Source: Pictodentalium vernedei (Eukaryota > Mollusca > Scaphopoda > Dentaliida > Dentaliidae). Taken from it: a stretch of DNA of 64,000 bases. The stretch lies in contig CM062292.1 of NCBI GenBank assembly GCA_031216915.1, positions 74,134,956 to 74,198,955 on the forward strand, read 5' to 3'. The position numbers and the translations under genes were made by a program. The notes beneath the pieces are model-generated. The model was not told the origin of the DNA and ran no database searches. It worked only from the letters and a program-made list of their open reading frames with translations. Position 1 is the first letter of the stretch. Each line of letters starts with the position of its first letter. Positions 1-11,786 of this stretch are shown in pieces.

Positions 1-1717
1 CGGACGTATGCTCCGCTTGCGACACATTTTGTACCACAACATCTGGGGCCAGATGTTGTTGAACGAGAGAGGGGCCTCTCTCGCTTGCCATCCGGATGGA
101 CCGGAACGAGCTATGAACCGGACTAAAAGGCTTCCTCCGTTCCGCCGTCACTGGGTGTGCATTAGGTTAATTTATAGTGCTCGCATCACCCCAAAATTCC
201 TTCTAGACCGCAACGGACGAACCCGGCTGCCGAACCATTCGGTGAATGGACGCTACACCGGGCGAGCTAGCGGACGTCAAAGGCCGTCGAACCTACTAGG
301 GTCCTCTTAGGCAATTGGCGTATTTACATGAGCACTTTTCCGCTAGCCCTTCATTAATTGTGACGACGGAGGCACACTGTTGGAAGACACCACAGATACA
401 TCACCCTAATCTTGATCGTCTGAAATAGAAATTGATAAAGTAGAGTGACCCTGCGGGGAAAGGACCGGAGTGTCCAAATCCCCAATAACATACCGTGACA
501 TACGCTTCCCATATTGTCATCGAAATCATACGATACAGAACAGGAGTTAATGCGAGTACACTGACCACATATAGAATGATAATAAAGTCAGAGGAAGACT
601 TCCTCTTAAAACAATTGATCAATATCCTTTCAATGTGAAAAGAAAACAAGTCCTGGTACTCACACTAACCCCTGGCAATCAAAATACATAATAATAATAT
701 GATCCATTAATATAGAAAAAATAATTGAAATCAAAATATTTTGAAAAAATATTTTTTCAGAACAGCCCAAGTTTCTGAAAAGTAACGTTGAGCCCCAATG
801 GATCCCAAGCCTAAGTGTGGACAAAAATTTTAAACAATTTATTCAACACTTACGAACAATAATAATGTATCTAGTTATGATTAAAATAACATCAAGATAT
901 TATTTTTTAGAAATCCCCCCCTCACACAGAGGGCTGTTGTAAATGTAAACAATGAGTGTAAAAACACTAAAATAAGACTCCAGGCACCCAGGCCCGAAAT
1001 CAGTTACCAAAAATACACTATCTGATGCAAAACAGAGACTTCCAGGGAAGAAACTGCAGAACATCAGATGGTAGATGCAGAACACAACGCCTAACCACCC
1101 CTAGGTGAAGACGTAAACATGGGGAAAAGAACAGAATTCATTTTGTTATTCAGCTAAAACTCCCAAGAAAATTTAGTAATAATAATTACAAAAACTATGC
1201 CAAAAGCATGGGAGAATAGCAAGGGGGAACTTAAAGGACAGGGAGAGAGGAAAACACTTAAAAAACAGTGTAACTAAATAATCAGAATGACAACAAAATG
1301 GCTGCTGCCTCGAAAATAGGTAACTTAACATAATTTCATTAAAAAATTTTAAGTTACAGCCCTGATAATATTCTGTGACACATTTTTTTCCTCTCCTCCT
1401 TCTCTATCCTCCTTAGAATCACCATTTCACTAATATTTATGTGTCTGGCATCATTTAAACTGAGATTTATAAGCACAAAGATCAGTCAGATGTTAACTGA
1501 TGAAGGGCCAAACTTAGAATGATTAATGGCGCCAATTTCGGAACGTCCTTGACACTGCGCATGCGCAGTAGGGGCGAAGTGTGGAGGGCCTTTCAGGACA
1601 TGTTTTCTTTGGTTTTAGATGCAAATTTTGGGGATTGGGGGGCAAAATTTGTGTTTGGCCCTATATTTTAAGAGTTAGCACCAGCTATGTCTGGGTCATT
1701 GGTACAGTATAAAAATA
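1..1717 (-). mobile_element. DIRS-a fragment: 5' end with decayed gag start
   Basis: Collinear with 34,589-36,298 of the DIRS in the SIN3 intron, from CGGACGTATGCTCCGC to the 5' terminal repeat ending near 1,717. The gag start is degraded: on the minus strand around 400-650 the KRKSSSDF motif remains but the paired cysteines are largely lost. Small indels and substitutions show this copy is older. It runs off the left edge of the window, so its length is unknown. Confidence 0.85.
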
Positions 1718-3077
1718 TTAATTTCCGTACTTTTTTATCACCCACAAGCCCTGACAGATGTTTTTTCCATAATATTTAAGACCTTTTCCAGGCTAACACC
1801 AATTTCCCGTTTTTTTCCAGAATTTCATATGGCAGGCCTTTAAATTCTTCCAAAATAACGACGGTAAACGCTGTGCCCAAATAACATAATTGCACCCAAA
1901 TTATGGGGACTTGAAAACTCTTTACCAAAGTTTTGCAGTGTTTCGGCTATATATTGTTTGGCTAGGTTTCCCTGATGCTTGAAATATAGCTTAGAGCTTA
2001 CCTTTGAATCAAACAATGAAACAGATAAAAATAATAAAAAAAAAAACAACCAACAGTTCGATAGAGAAAAGCAATCAGCATCAACAGTGTTGTATAGCCG
2101 ATTGCTTTTCTTTGGCAAATTTTATACGATCATCATAAAGCTGGAGATCTATTATATTCATGTTTGTGGCATTTCCTATTAAATGTCATGCGTAATTTAC
2201 ACTTGGATTTTGGCTCGACATTTGCAAACCAAGAAGCCTTCTCGAGTAAACTTACATCAAAGGGTGGTGGGATAATGGTGAAGTCCTATAACAAGGGGTT
2301 GTGAACTATCACTTTAAGAGGGGGAACTGAAACATAAAACAGACACCAAGAAGAAAGTATTGGTGCATTTTCTCCAACCATACAGGCCACAATATGGCTG
2401 ATCCACAGTTGCCATTGTGCCCAAATTAGACGAATATAAAGGTCTGTCATACGGCGTAAGAACCCTGAATTTTGAACCCCAGTCAGTCTGCATTTGATTC
2501 TTTTTTTGGAAAGCAAATAACAAAAAAACACATGTTTTGAATGGTGTTATTTAATATACAGGATTAAATGACAACTGAATATCTGTCCAATGTACAATTT
2601 CATGATTTATTTACATGTCATGAGATGAAGTACTGGATGTTTCTAATATACAGAGCTGAAAAGAATAATTATCTTATTCAAATTGCACTATCCAACTCAA
2701 TGGTAGTGTGAGTACAAAAGCAGACAGTGAATTTTGATCCAGTCGCAATCCATTCAAAATTCTCTGCCTGCTTCCCTTCTCACAAATTAGTAGAATATCA
2801 AGATAGAAATGCAAGATCAATGAAAGCTCAGATGCTATTTTCGTTTGGTTTTCTCCTTTCAGCATTGATTTTACAATATTTTATTTTTATGCAATTTCGA
2901 TCCACTGCTGCAGGTGTCACAACCATATCACAAAGATGATCAAGTAGATTTGCAGTATTACATTTTACACAAAGATCCCCAAATAAGATATGTAACCTTT
3001 ATGTGTTATAACATACTGTAACACACACCCTCCTGCTAATAGTACCTTTAAGGGGGGACTTGTGACCTCAGGCATTA
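1718..3077. other. no feature seen
   Basis: A/T-rich sequence with only short frames. I recognise no gene or repeat here. Confidence 0.5.
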
Positions 3078-3311
3078 TTTCTTTATTTATTGTTGTTGTT
3101 TAAGGTCACATACTTCTGCAAAATAACTAATCATGACCGCAACAAGGAGATAAGGTCAAGTCCAGCCAATCATTTATACCCATGTCGCCCTTTTTTGTGA
3201 CTTCCACCCCAAGCATTGGTGACTGGGTCCTATTTTACCAGTAATACAGAGCTTGTCTACCACAATAAACAAGCACTGCTTCACTTCCCGGGGTTCCCTC
3301 GGGAAAATCCA
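3078..3311 (-). mobile_element. SINE-like element with third head type (SINE-x)
   Basis: Flanked by the direct repeat CAGGCATTA (3,069-3,077 and 3,312-3,320). It reads, on the minus strand, from CCCGAGGGAACCCCGGGAAG to the tail TGTGACCTTAAACAACAACA with a TAAATAAAG-like end. The 3' tail is the same as in the tRNA and 5S SINEs here. I do not recognise the head as a known RNA gene. Confidence 0.7.
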
Positions 3312-3373
3312 CAGGCATTAAAATTTGTCCCGATTCGCGATAATTGGTTTTGCTTCTTGCAAACTCTTGCTGC

Positions 3374-3921
3374 TATGGTTAAAACTCGAAGTCCTGTCAT
3401 GAACTGTGCGCTAATCTAGGCTTAATTGCATGTATGAATTGCGCGCAATTGCCATGTTGAATGGCATCCAGAGCACGGCAGGTTCTCCTGGTTACTCATT
3501 GCAAACACAGGCAATGTTTCTGCCAATGGATCTCCGGGTTACCTGGAGGTCCATTGTGCACCGGTCCATATATACAGAATTTGATAGCCTTACTAGGGTT
3601 ATAACGCGTAGATTATCGCGCAGATCAACGTACTATTTGTGCGCATTTCATGACAGGGCTTCTAGTTTTAACTGGTAGAGTGCTGAAAGCCCATATTTGG
3701 GCTTTATTCTGAAGCACAGGTGCCACAGCTTGATGGCTCATATTTAATGGATATGGTTTGTATTATCTTTAAAGTGATATTATTTAGTCTGTAAGGGTTT
3801 GCCTTGTTACAATTTATGGGAGAGTGCCCATTGGCACTCTCCCATAAATTGTAACAAGGCAACGTCAAGTGTACAAGATTTGATAGCCAAAAATAATTTA
3901 GCACTCTACCAGTTAACTGTA
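3374..3921. mobile_element. A1 foldback element interrupted by a T2 MITE
   Basis: TA-flanked ends GTTAAAACTCGAAGTCC / CTTCTAGTTTTAACTGTA. Central hairpin around GCCAATGGACCTCCGGG. The right end is split at its TTAA by T2 (3,672-3,912); the last bases CTGTA are at 3,917-3,921. Confidence 0.8.
3672..3912. mobile_element. T2 TTAA MITE nested in A1
   Basis: TTAA at 3,668-3,671 and 3,913-3,916. Ends CTGGTAGAGTGCTG / AGCACTCTACCAG. The core is a near-perfect hairpin of TTACAATTTATGGGAGAGTG with a GCC loop. Confidence 0.9.
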
Positions 3922-4756
3922 TACCCCTTTGAGTGCAAACAGTAATATTCCATAGTGGAAAAAACAAACCTCCAAGTCAGTAAGGTTTATAGTTAAAATA
4001 TTCAAGCCTTTCTGCACTGTTCTCGTTAACCATATTTAAATATGTATTTTGAATCAAACTGTTTTACGAATACTGAATATTCGCAGGACCGTACTGATCC
4101 CATGGTCTGAAACATCCAGTACTTGAGAGTTACGATCGTACACTGAGAACTGATAAAATATGGAAATAATGTTATGCCAAATGAACAAATCTTACAAATG
4201 GTTAAAGCATTTCCTAATTTCATGACATAATGAATATTTAAAAATGAACATGTACAAAAATTACACATTTCTTATGAAAATAGAACTTAATTTCTCTCCT
4301 TGTTATCAAACAAATAAATTATTTTAAAATGTTTCCGTAGATTTCACGTTTGCGAATGATGATCCTTCGATTAAATCTAACATCTGTACCTCCCCACATA
4401 GTTCCTCCTTTATCCATCCTTACAAAAAATCCATACCACACAACCCCAAAAATCTGTCCCTCCCCATATAATTCCTACTTCTTCCATTCCTGAAAAAACA
4501 TACTCTAACTCTATCAAAAACACAAAAAAGTAACCTTAACCCGGACCCCCTCCCCCCCCCCCCCCCCCTAAAAAATATAACACTCAGAACAAAAACAAAA
4601 CACTCGCAATTAAATTAATGAAAGTAGGTCCATCACTGGGTCTTCTGTAAGGGAAGCTTTTCTCTTTTGCCAGAAAAATTAAGAAACCCACATTTCAAAA
4701 TTTAACTCTTGACATGGTACTCCTGGATAGGAATATGTTCCAATGAGATAGAGAGT
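3922..4756. other. no gene seen
   Basis: A/T-rich, with CTCCCCATA.TTCCT words twice (4,390 and 4,461) and the poly-C run. Confidence 0.5.
4552..4568. repeat. 17-C homopolymer
   Basis: Run of C preceded by CCGGACCCCCT. Confidence 0.8.
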
Positions 4757-4906
4757 AATTGCTTGACTGGACTTGTTACGTGAAATAATTCATGAGAGGT
4801 GAGGGACTTTGTACAAACACGAGTGCGCGAATGCACACTAGTGTTCTACAATATAGTCCCTCGCCTCAAATGAATTTCTTATTACCAGTCCAGTCAAGCG
4901 ATTATG
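4757..4906. repeat. long hairpin
   Basis: Arms TTGCTTGACTGGACT and AGTCCAGTCAAGCG, with inner arms GAGAGGTGAGGGACT / AGTCCCTCGCCTC. Confidence 0.75.
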
Positions 4907-4949
4907 CTGTTTATTACTTTTCATTATTAACAATAATTACATTATTTCA

Positions 4950-5180
4950 CCTTTTACCTAACGTAAGGGTCAAAACTGGCTAGCGCTATTCTAAAAAAAA
5001 TCACAAACTTTTTGTCTCTAAAACATAGGTTATGACCCCCTCATTGGAACAAGCTCATCGAGGTCGTTCCAATGAGGGGTCATAACCTATGTTTTTGAGA
5101 CAAAAAATGAAAAAAAAAATTAGTTACTCAAGAATTTTTTTTGCTAGTGTCGTCTGCTTTTCATGTTAGGTAAAGGGTAA
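4950..5180. mobile_element. T1 MITE, decayed ends
   Basis: CTTTTACCTAACGTAAGG to GTTAGGTAAAGGGTAA with the full A-type core (AAACATAGGTTATGACCCC, CATTGGAAC). TTAA is lost at both ends. Confidence 0.8.
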
Positions 5181-5588
5181 AAAAAAAAACCCAAAAAACA
5201 ATGAAGTCCCCATTACATCCACAGAAAAGCGTCATCATTTGCGTGCACGGTTACATGACCCAATTGTTGATTGCATAATTCACTTGTGAAGTTATCGTTT
5301 GTAATCAAACCCAGAAATCCCAGTAAATCACACTTTGGAAAATAATAAACTAAAATCCTCACCCTTTGATTGGATGAGAGCTCATGAAGTTTTCTCAAAG
5401 TTTATGGCTCAAGCAGCATGTTACCATCTGACGTCACTATGCAAAATAACTAAAATAACGTTGGGTTGTTTTATAATTATTTCATCGACAGAGTGAATTG
5501 CAAACTGTGTCATTTTTCTAGATTTTTCACACATGCAGCAGATGATGTTCCGAATGAAGTGTTGCAGAAATTACGAATCAATCTATGG
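5181..5588. other. no gene seen
   Basis: Faint resemblance in inverse order to 20,700-20,930 (GACGTCA, ATTGGATGAGAGCTC, CCAATCAGAGG), perhaps an old repeat. Confidence 0.4.
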
Positions 5589-6114
5589 TAGTGACGTCAC
5601 GATTTTTGAATATAGGAATTGATTAATCGCCGCAAATAATCAATAATAATTGATTAATCATACCTAGATGACCCCTGTCTCTCTCTCTTTGAAGTCATTA
5701 AAAATGAAGTTCAAGTCAGTTGACCTACCTCAAGTAAACAACGAAGATGATCCTCTTTTAGGTACATTCAAAGCTTTGATGTTCTGAACTTTTGAACCGT
5801 CAGTGCAATAATCAAGACCAGTCGTCAGTTGCGAAGTTCGCAACTGACGACCGGTCTTGATTATTACACTGACAGTTCAAATGTTCGTAACATCAAAGCT
5901 TTGAATGTACCTAATAGACACATGCTTCTAACGGTTTCTTGAGGTTTAACGTTGACTTTCTTGGCCTTCTACCTTTAGAAACAATAGTTTTTTCATCAAT
6001 TTTAAAAAAAATAAACGTCTAAAACAGAGTAAAATTTACCGATTCTTTGACAATGAAAAATACTAATCAATTTCGGCATGACTGATCGACAACCGATTAA
6101 TCGTGACAGCCCTA
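5589..6114. mobile_element. H1 hAT-like MITE
   Basis: Exact 8-bp TSD ATCTATGG at 5,581-5,588 and 6,115-6,122. Terminal repeats TAGTGACGTCACG / TAGGGCTGTCACG. The centre is a hairpin with GACCGGTCGTCAGTTGCG and its inverse (about 5,810-5,885). No transposase. Confidence 0.9.
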
Positions 6115-6296
6115 ATCTATGGTTTCAAGTAAGATGGTGTGATATCAACTTTTATTATTTATTGATTATTTGTATAGTGATGTTGTGGGGGTACACAACA
6201 GGTTTATTTACTAAACTTGTTAACATTAAGTTTCCCTGTTCATTTCACGATGTGGGTTTTGAGCTCTGGGTAGGGTGTTATTGGAACATGTATGTT

Positions 6297-6424
6297 ACTG
6301 TGATGAATTGACGGCAACATGGTCTGAGGTTTGTGGATCGGAGCTTATGTTCGAACGTCACGGTGAAACATAAGCTCCGAGCTGCAAACCTCAGGCCAAG
6401 TTACCATCAATTCATCACAATAAC
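6297..6424. repeat. hairpin repeat (TGATGAATTGACGG family)
   Basis: Inverted arms ATTGACGGCAACATGGTCTG and inverse. The same hairpin occurs at 20,351-20,463, and both have a GTTTATTTACTAAAC.TGTTAACATTAA repeat alongside. Confidence 0.75.
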
Positions 6425-6704
6425 TTATAATATTGAAGAATTTTATATTTATCAAATGGGCAAATCCGATTTGTATTTGTAGGGATGTTGAGATATAATT
6501 TAATCCTACTACCCTATAAAGCTGTTAGGTTTAAATTATAACTGACAAATCTGCCTCCCAGATTTGTTACGCATTGGGTTGTTGGTTCATTAACTGACAG
6601 ATCTTTCTTTATGCATACAGGGTTAAAAGGGTCAGCTGTTCGTGTTTCACAATTCATTCACATGGATCTTATACTTGCCAGGAAAAAATTTTTATGGGAA
6701 GATT

Positions 6705-7039
6705 TAGGCCACACAATGTAGATCTTGATTCTCAGGCCATTATTTGTAAAATTGCATGCAGGCGAGCGTTTTTTTATTTTATTTTTGTAATTATTTCTTT
6801 GCCATCAAAAGTTCATGTTCTTGGTTTATGTTTTAGGCCTCATAATCCATGGAATAGCATGGGTGGTGGTGTATTTCATCCCTCAAGAGCAAGAAGGCTT
6901 TGCAAGGCTAAAGCATTGCAAAGCCTTCTTGCACTCCAGGGACAAATTTACCAATTTTTTTTAACTTGGGTAAAATATGTGACATAAACCATTTAATTTT
7001 TATTTTTTTTAAGTTTACATTGGTTATAAAAAGAGAGCA
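6705..7039. repeat. R7 interspersed repeat
   Basis: TAGGCC.CACAA..TAGAT through TTCATGTTCTTGGTTTATG to AAAAGAGAGCA, with a hairpin of AAGAAGGCTTTGCA type. Three copies in the window. Boundaries are from comparing the copies; no TSD found. Confidence 0.7.
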
Positions 7040-7055
7040 ATGTTTTGTTTCTCTA

Positions 7056-7292
7056 GTTATTTATTTATTTACTGGTGTTTAAGGTCACATATTTCTGCAC
7101 AATGGCTAATCATGACCTCGACAGTTTTACGGGTGGAGGAAGCCGGAGTACCTGGAGAGAACCACCAAGCAACGGTGAACAACTGTCAGCTCCCCAACAT
7201 ACTAACTCCACACAAGCACGGTTAGCATTGGTTGAAGACAGGTGCACCATCGACATGCAGTACGCCTTAGTACACAATGCCACCGTGCCCCC
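7056..7292 (-). mobile_element. SINE, 5'-truncated (no head)
   Basis: Exact 12-bp TSD TTTGTTTCTCTA at 7,044-7,055 and 7,293-7,304. Body motif GGTGGAGGAAGCCGGAGTAC and tail with repeated TTTA units. The copy stops in the body before any tRNA or 5S part. Confidence 0.8.
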
Positions 7293-7409
7293 TTTGTTTC
7301 TCTATAACTTTTATTATTCGCTATTACTTCAATGTGCTTCAGATGATGACATTCTCATGCTACAATGAATAATTTGTTATGAAGGATACGATTATCTAAT
7401 CCCTGCACA

Positions 7410-7662
7410 CAAGCCTGAAAATAAGCCGTCTGACATTTGCAGAATGAGGTCCCCAGAGGGTGAATTTGATCATGCTATCCCATACAGTGGGCCAATTTAT
7501 CCTCTGGGTACCTCGTTCTGTTTAGTTTTGAGACCCTGATTCAGAATGAGGTTCACAGAGGGTAAATTTAGTGATGCTACCCTGCTGTGCAGGGTAGCAT
7601 CACTGAATTCACCCTCTGTGGACCTCATTTTGCAGGTGTCAGTCTGCTTATTTTCTGGCTTG
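7410..7662. mobile_element. H3 hAT-like MITE, long form
   Basis: Exact 8-bp TSD CCTGCACA at 7,402-7,409 and 7,663-7,670. Ends CAAGCCTGAAAATAAGC / GCTTATTTTCTGGCTTG. Two hairpins, the second around CTGCTGTGCAG. Confidence 0.9.
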
Positions 7663-7710
7663 CCTGCACACTGTATTCAAAACTGTCCACATCATATCTG
7701 GTTTTATTAA

Positions 7711-7940
7711 CCCTTTACCCAATGTAATGGTAAAATCTGGCCACCGCTATTCACAAAAATCAACATTCAATTTACAATATTATTTAACTGTTGGTCCCCA
7801 AAAACATACCTTATGACCCACTCATTGGAATGAACTCATTGAGCTTGTTCCAATGAGGGGTCATAGGCTGTTTTGAAGCAAAAAAAAAAAATGAATGAAC
7901 TTTGTTTTTCAAGAATTTTATTTACAAAGGGAGGTGATGG
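7711..7940. mobile_element. T1 MITE, A type, decayed right end
   Basis: TTAA 7,707-7,710 then CCCTTTACCCAATG; core hairpin around TGAACTCATTGAGC. The right end is no longer recognisable, so the end coordinate is approximate. Confidence 0.75.
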
Positions 7941-8020
7941 GTGAGGATAATGACTGTAAGACCTCAGGCCAAAGTCTGTAAAGCAGCCATGGCTTGATTT
8001 CCTTTGAGTCTGGCACCAAG

Positions 8021-8343
8021 ATATTTATTTATTGGGGTTTAATGACACTTTTGAGAGCCAGGGTTGCCTGGTGTTGGATTGTTTTAGGGTGGAGAGAACC
8101 ACCATGCAGTGGTGAGCAACTGTCAGATTCCTCAACATATTAACAACGCAAAAGCAAGGTTAGCAATGGTTGAAGACTAGTGAATCATCGAAGTACAGTA
8201 TGCCTTAGTGCACACTGCCACCACGTGGGTAATCGGGATTAAGTGCCTTGCCCAAGCACATGGGGGGGGGGGGGGGGGGGGGGAATCGAACTGTGGGCCT
8301 TTCGGTTTGATGTCCAATGCTATAACCACTGAACCACTGCACT
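8021..8343 (-). mobile_element. SINE with tRNA-like head, old copy
   Basis: Minus strand: tRNA-like start (GTGGTTCAGTGGTTATAGCA as A box region, GGTTCGATTCC-like B box at 8,283-8,292), body and a TAAATAAATA tail. A 22-G run (8,262-8,283) has expanded at the junction of head and body. Possible 6-bp TSD CCAAGA. Confidence 0.65.
8262..8283. repeat. 22-G homopolymer inside a SINE
   Basis: Uninterrupted G run at the head/body junction. Confidence 0.85.
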
Positions 8344-8517
8344 CCCAAGAGTCTGCAACTGATCAAGAATTTCAACCATAGAGTTGAAGAGTGATGTCCC
8401 TGGTTGGGCAGAAAAATCAACTCGCACCAAGGAAAGAGCCAAGTGCCTTCAATGACTTGTAGTGCACTGAGACGGAACACAATGAGGGAGGGTGGAGTAC
8501 GAAGGACAGGAAACAAC

Positions 8518-8600
8518 AATCCAATGTGGAGTTTGTCCTGTCTTTCAGGCGCACCTTTGGTGCACCTGAAACACAGGAGCAACTCCACCTTGGGTTGTTG
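8518..8600. repeat. hairpin
   Basis: CCAATGTGGAGTTTGTCCTG pairs with GGAGCAACTCCACCTTGGG around GCACCTTTGGTGC. Confidence 0.65.
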
Positions 8601-8861
8601 ATTTCTGTCCTTCATAATCTACAAGAGTTGCGTTCTGTATTTATACCACAACTAAACTTGAATTAAATGACTGCATTAAAGAAAAATATCACCTTCAGTG
8701 ATCTGATAACTTTCTTGCTTGATGCGGTTTTGTATCAAAACACTTTTAAATCACGTCGTATCAATACTCAGACAAGTAACATTCCGTCAGATACATTCTT
8801 ATATGATGTTCTTATGCATAATCCAGATTCCACGTGTTGTGTACTTATAACATTTCCAAAT

Positions 8862-9942
8862 TAGTGATGAACCGATAATCGGAAATGGCAATCGGAACCA
8901 GCTATTTATGGGGCATCGGCCGATTATGACAACCGGCAGTTAAAAACCGGCCTTTTCCGGGTTATTCTATATTTAACACAGACTATTAAAATCTCTTTGA
9001 TATCTGGCCTTTTCAATAAAATTTCCCCATTAAAAACGTGTGTAGTGCATATCAGAATATTTAGGGATTTGAAGAGTCGAGATATTACGGAATTTACCAT
9101 CTACAATCGGTGCGAGATCGCCACTATTCCCAGCTGATCGAAGTCACTGGTCTACAATCATGGTGCTGTACAATGTTGCTTTCGGTACATGTATAAATAA
9201 AATGTGTTCAGTCGGTAGTCTGTAGGGGATCTGGACATTTCGTACTCTAGACGTTTTGTACTCAGTTGGACGTTTCGTACCCAAATTTCTGGACATTTCG
9301 TACCCTAGGAATTTTCAGTTCTGTACCCAACTTTTGACTGTCACAAACACGTTTTCAGTTTGTCAAGTTCATTTTATAGCGTGTCAGCTCTGAAGAAACA
9401 CATCAAGGGAGGTAACAAGTTGAACAATGCACATTAAATAATATATTCTGACGCTGCGTGCGTTTTTGCAAACAATGCACTAAACAACTTCACAACACAC
9501 ATTAACATCAAAGTTATTATTCAATTAAGACACAAAGTGTATGTGCTCAGTATCTTCCTGGTTAATTCAGCTAAGTGTAATGTATTCTTACACAAAACCG
9601 TATTAACACTATTTACCAGAATAAACCACAATCTTCACACGAGAACAAGATTTGTGATTGTATCATTTATAACGATCTTCCCCCACCCCCAACTCCCAAA
9701 ATGCAAATATTATTTTGGCTGATATTACCCAGTACTAAACATGTATACTTTGAGAACTTATGTGGTATTAAACTTTCATAATTGGTGATTTATCAACAAA
9801 ATTTTGCAGTATAACAGGCACTAACAAATTTTTCTTTTTGGTCCTATTTCAATCATCTGAATCGGCATCTAAATCAGCACAATCGGCAGAGAAATAATCG
9901 GTAATCGGTTCATAGCAAGTTTTGATAATCGGTTCATCACTA
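8862..9942. mobile_element. H2 hAT-like non-autonomous element, 1.08 kb
   Basis: Exact 8-bp TSD TTCCAAAT at 8,854-8,861 and 9,943-9,950. Terminal repeats TAGTGATGAACCGAT on both ends, with repeated AATCGG motifs just inside. Near 9,230-9,310 four short units of GGACGTTTCGTACCC type are repeated. I see no transposase reading frame. Confidence 0.9.
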
Positions 9943-10337
9943 TTCCAAATGTTTGTTTTGTGTCATGTAATGTTGAATATGCATGGAAATTGTGGTAGAA
10001 AATATGCAGAGCTTGATTTGGTGCTCCGTCAACCAAGATAGTGAGACGTATATCCATATTAACAATTTAAACCAGTGGTAACTCAATGATTCAATATATG
10101 CAACATTTCTGCTCACAGATAACTGGGTAGACTACACAGTGATCCATGAACTGCAAAATTGCTTGTTGGGACTTCAAGTTTCTACAAGGGTATATCCACC
10201 AGGCTGAATGGCGGAGTACCAAATTACCCTGTGCGTACTTAATCCTTCACCCAACATGACCAATGGAAAACATTTGACTGAAAGGTTCATTTTTTACCTC
10301 CAAAACATACAATATAGTTTATGTCATACATATAGTT

Positions 10338-10585
10338 TACAGTACGTGGCGAGTGGATTTTAACTAAATCACCTGTGGAGTGGAGTTATCACCCAAATTA
10401 TCACTTTCAAATTCTGTACATTTGGACAGAAAACACCAGCAATGTTTCAGCCAATGGACCTCCAGGTCAATTGGCTGAAACTTTGCTTGTGATTGTTACG
10501 CTTTGCAACAAATTTGCAATTATTGCTTTGGAGGAATCTCCACTCTGCGGATGATTTGGTAATAATACACTCTCCACATACTGTA
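10338..10585. mobile_element. A2 foldback element
   Basis: Ends TACAGTACGTGGCGAGTG / CACTCTCCACATACTGTA. Arms fold on each other almost throughout; centre GCCAATGGACCTCC as in A1. Confidence 0.8.
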
Positions 10586-10727
10586 TGTATGACACACCCC
10601 TGCCCCCATAAGCCAATGAGGGTCCATAGGAAGGCTAAATCTGAATTAAATAATGAACTTTTGATTGATTTTTGTGAATAGCGCTGACCAGATAATTCTG
10701 CGATATTAATGGTCTGAGCAGCAATAA

Positions 10728-11481
10728 TACGGTAGAACCTGTCTTGAGAGACCGCCCTTTGGGCCACACAAAAGTGGTCTCTCAAGACAGGTGGTCTCTC
10801 ATAACAGGTTTCAGGTTTTATCAAGTCAGTGAATAACCAACCACAAAATTCAGAAATGGAGAAGAATAGATTTTTGTAATTACTTTGTAGTTGTTCTTTT
10901 TATGAAGTTTTTGTAACAAATTGAAATGGACTGCTATAAAAATTATAAAAATAAATTAGTGTTGAAAATCTTCATTGAAGATTTTCAACACTAATTTATT
11001 TTTATAAGTTTTATAACAGTCCATTTCAATTTGTTACAAAAAGATTTTCAACACAAATTTATTTTTATTCCTATCTGTCACATTTCAGGTATGTATGAAA
11101 TTGTTTATTCAGCAATAATCCTAATCTTTTCACGGGGGTCTTATAAAAACATCTCAATCTTTTATGAGTTAGCAATTGAATCCCAATTAAGAGCCATTTA
11201 ATACTTTTAATTATGTTGGTATAACCACAATGGATTTTCCAATTCCAGAACAGGTAAAAAGTTTTTGTCATGGTTTCAGTCTTCAAAGGGGCGGTCTCTC
11301 AAGACAGGTCCATTATGGCATAAAAATACAAGTTGGTACCAGGTCACAGTGGTCTCTCAAGACAGGTGGTCTCCCATGGCAGGTCCATTATAGAGTAAAA
11401 CCAATCAGTGCCTGGTAGATGTGGTCTCTCAAGACAGGTGGTCTCTCAAGACAGTGGTCTCTCAAGACAGGTTTTACTGTA
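10728..11481. mobile_element. A3 element with GGTCTCTCAAGACAGG subrepeats
   Basis: Ends TACGGTAGAACCTGTC / GACAGGTTTTACTGTA with TA outermost. Nine or so copies of the word GGTCTCTCAAGACAGG lie near both ends, possible transposase-binding subrepeats. Includes an internal palindrome at 10,905-11,042. No transposase. Confidence 0.75.
10905..11042. repeat. 130-bp palindrome inside A3
   Basis: Left arm AACAAATTGAAATGGACTGC, right arm its inverse, centre AATCTTCATTGAAGATT. Could be a nested foldback insertion. Confidence 0.8.
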
Positions 11482-11786
11482 GCTGAACTAAATTTTCTAA
11501 AATTTTGCCAACTCTAAAAATATTAATAATTAAGGCTAACCAAAATTAAATTATTGATTCTCAGGCATTTTTTTTTAAAAAATGAATGAGGGAGAGTTTT
11601 TTAAATTTTTCTTCCTGATGAAATGGTCGCCGATGACTAAAACCCAATTGTGAGAGCCTAAAATTAAATACTAGAGCTTCCATGTTGATTTCGCTGATAG
11701 TTTTTTTTTTGTAACAGTGATCACACAACACAAAATCAATATAGAACAACTAAAATGGAGATCAAAAATAACAATGAGTTTTTTAA

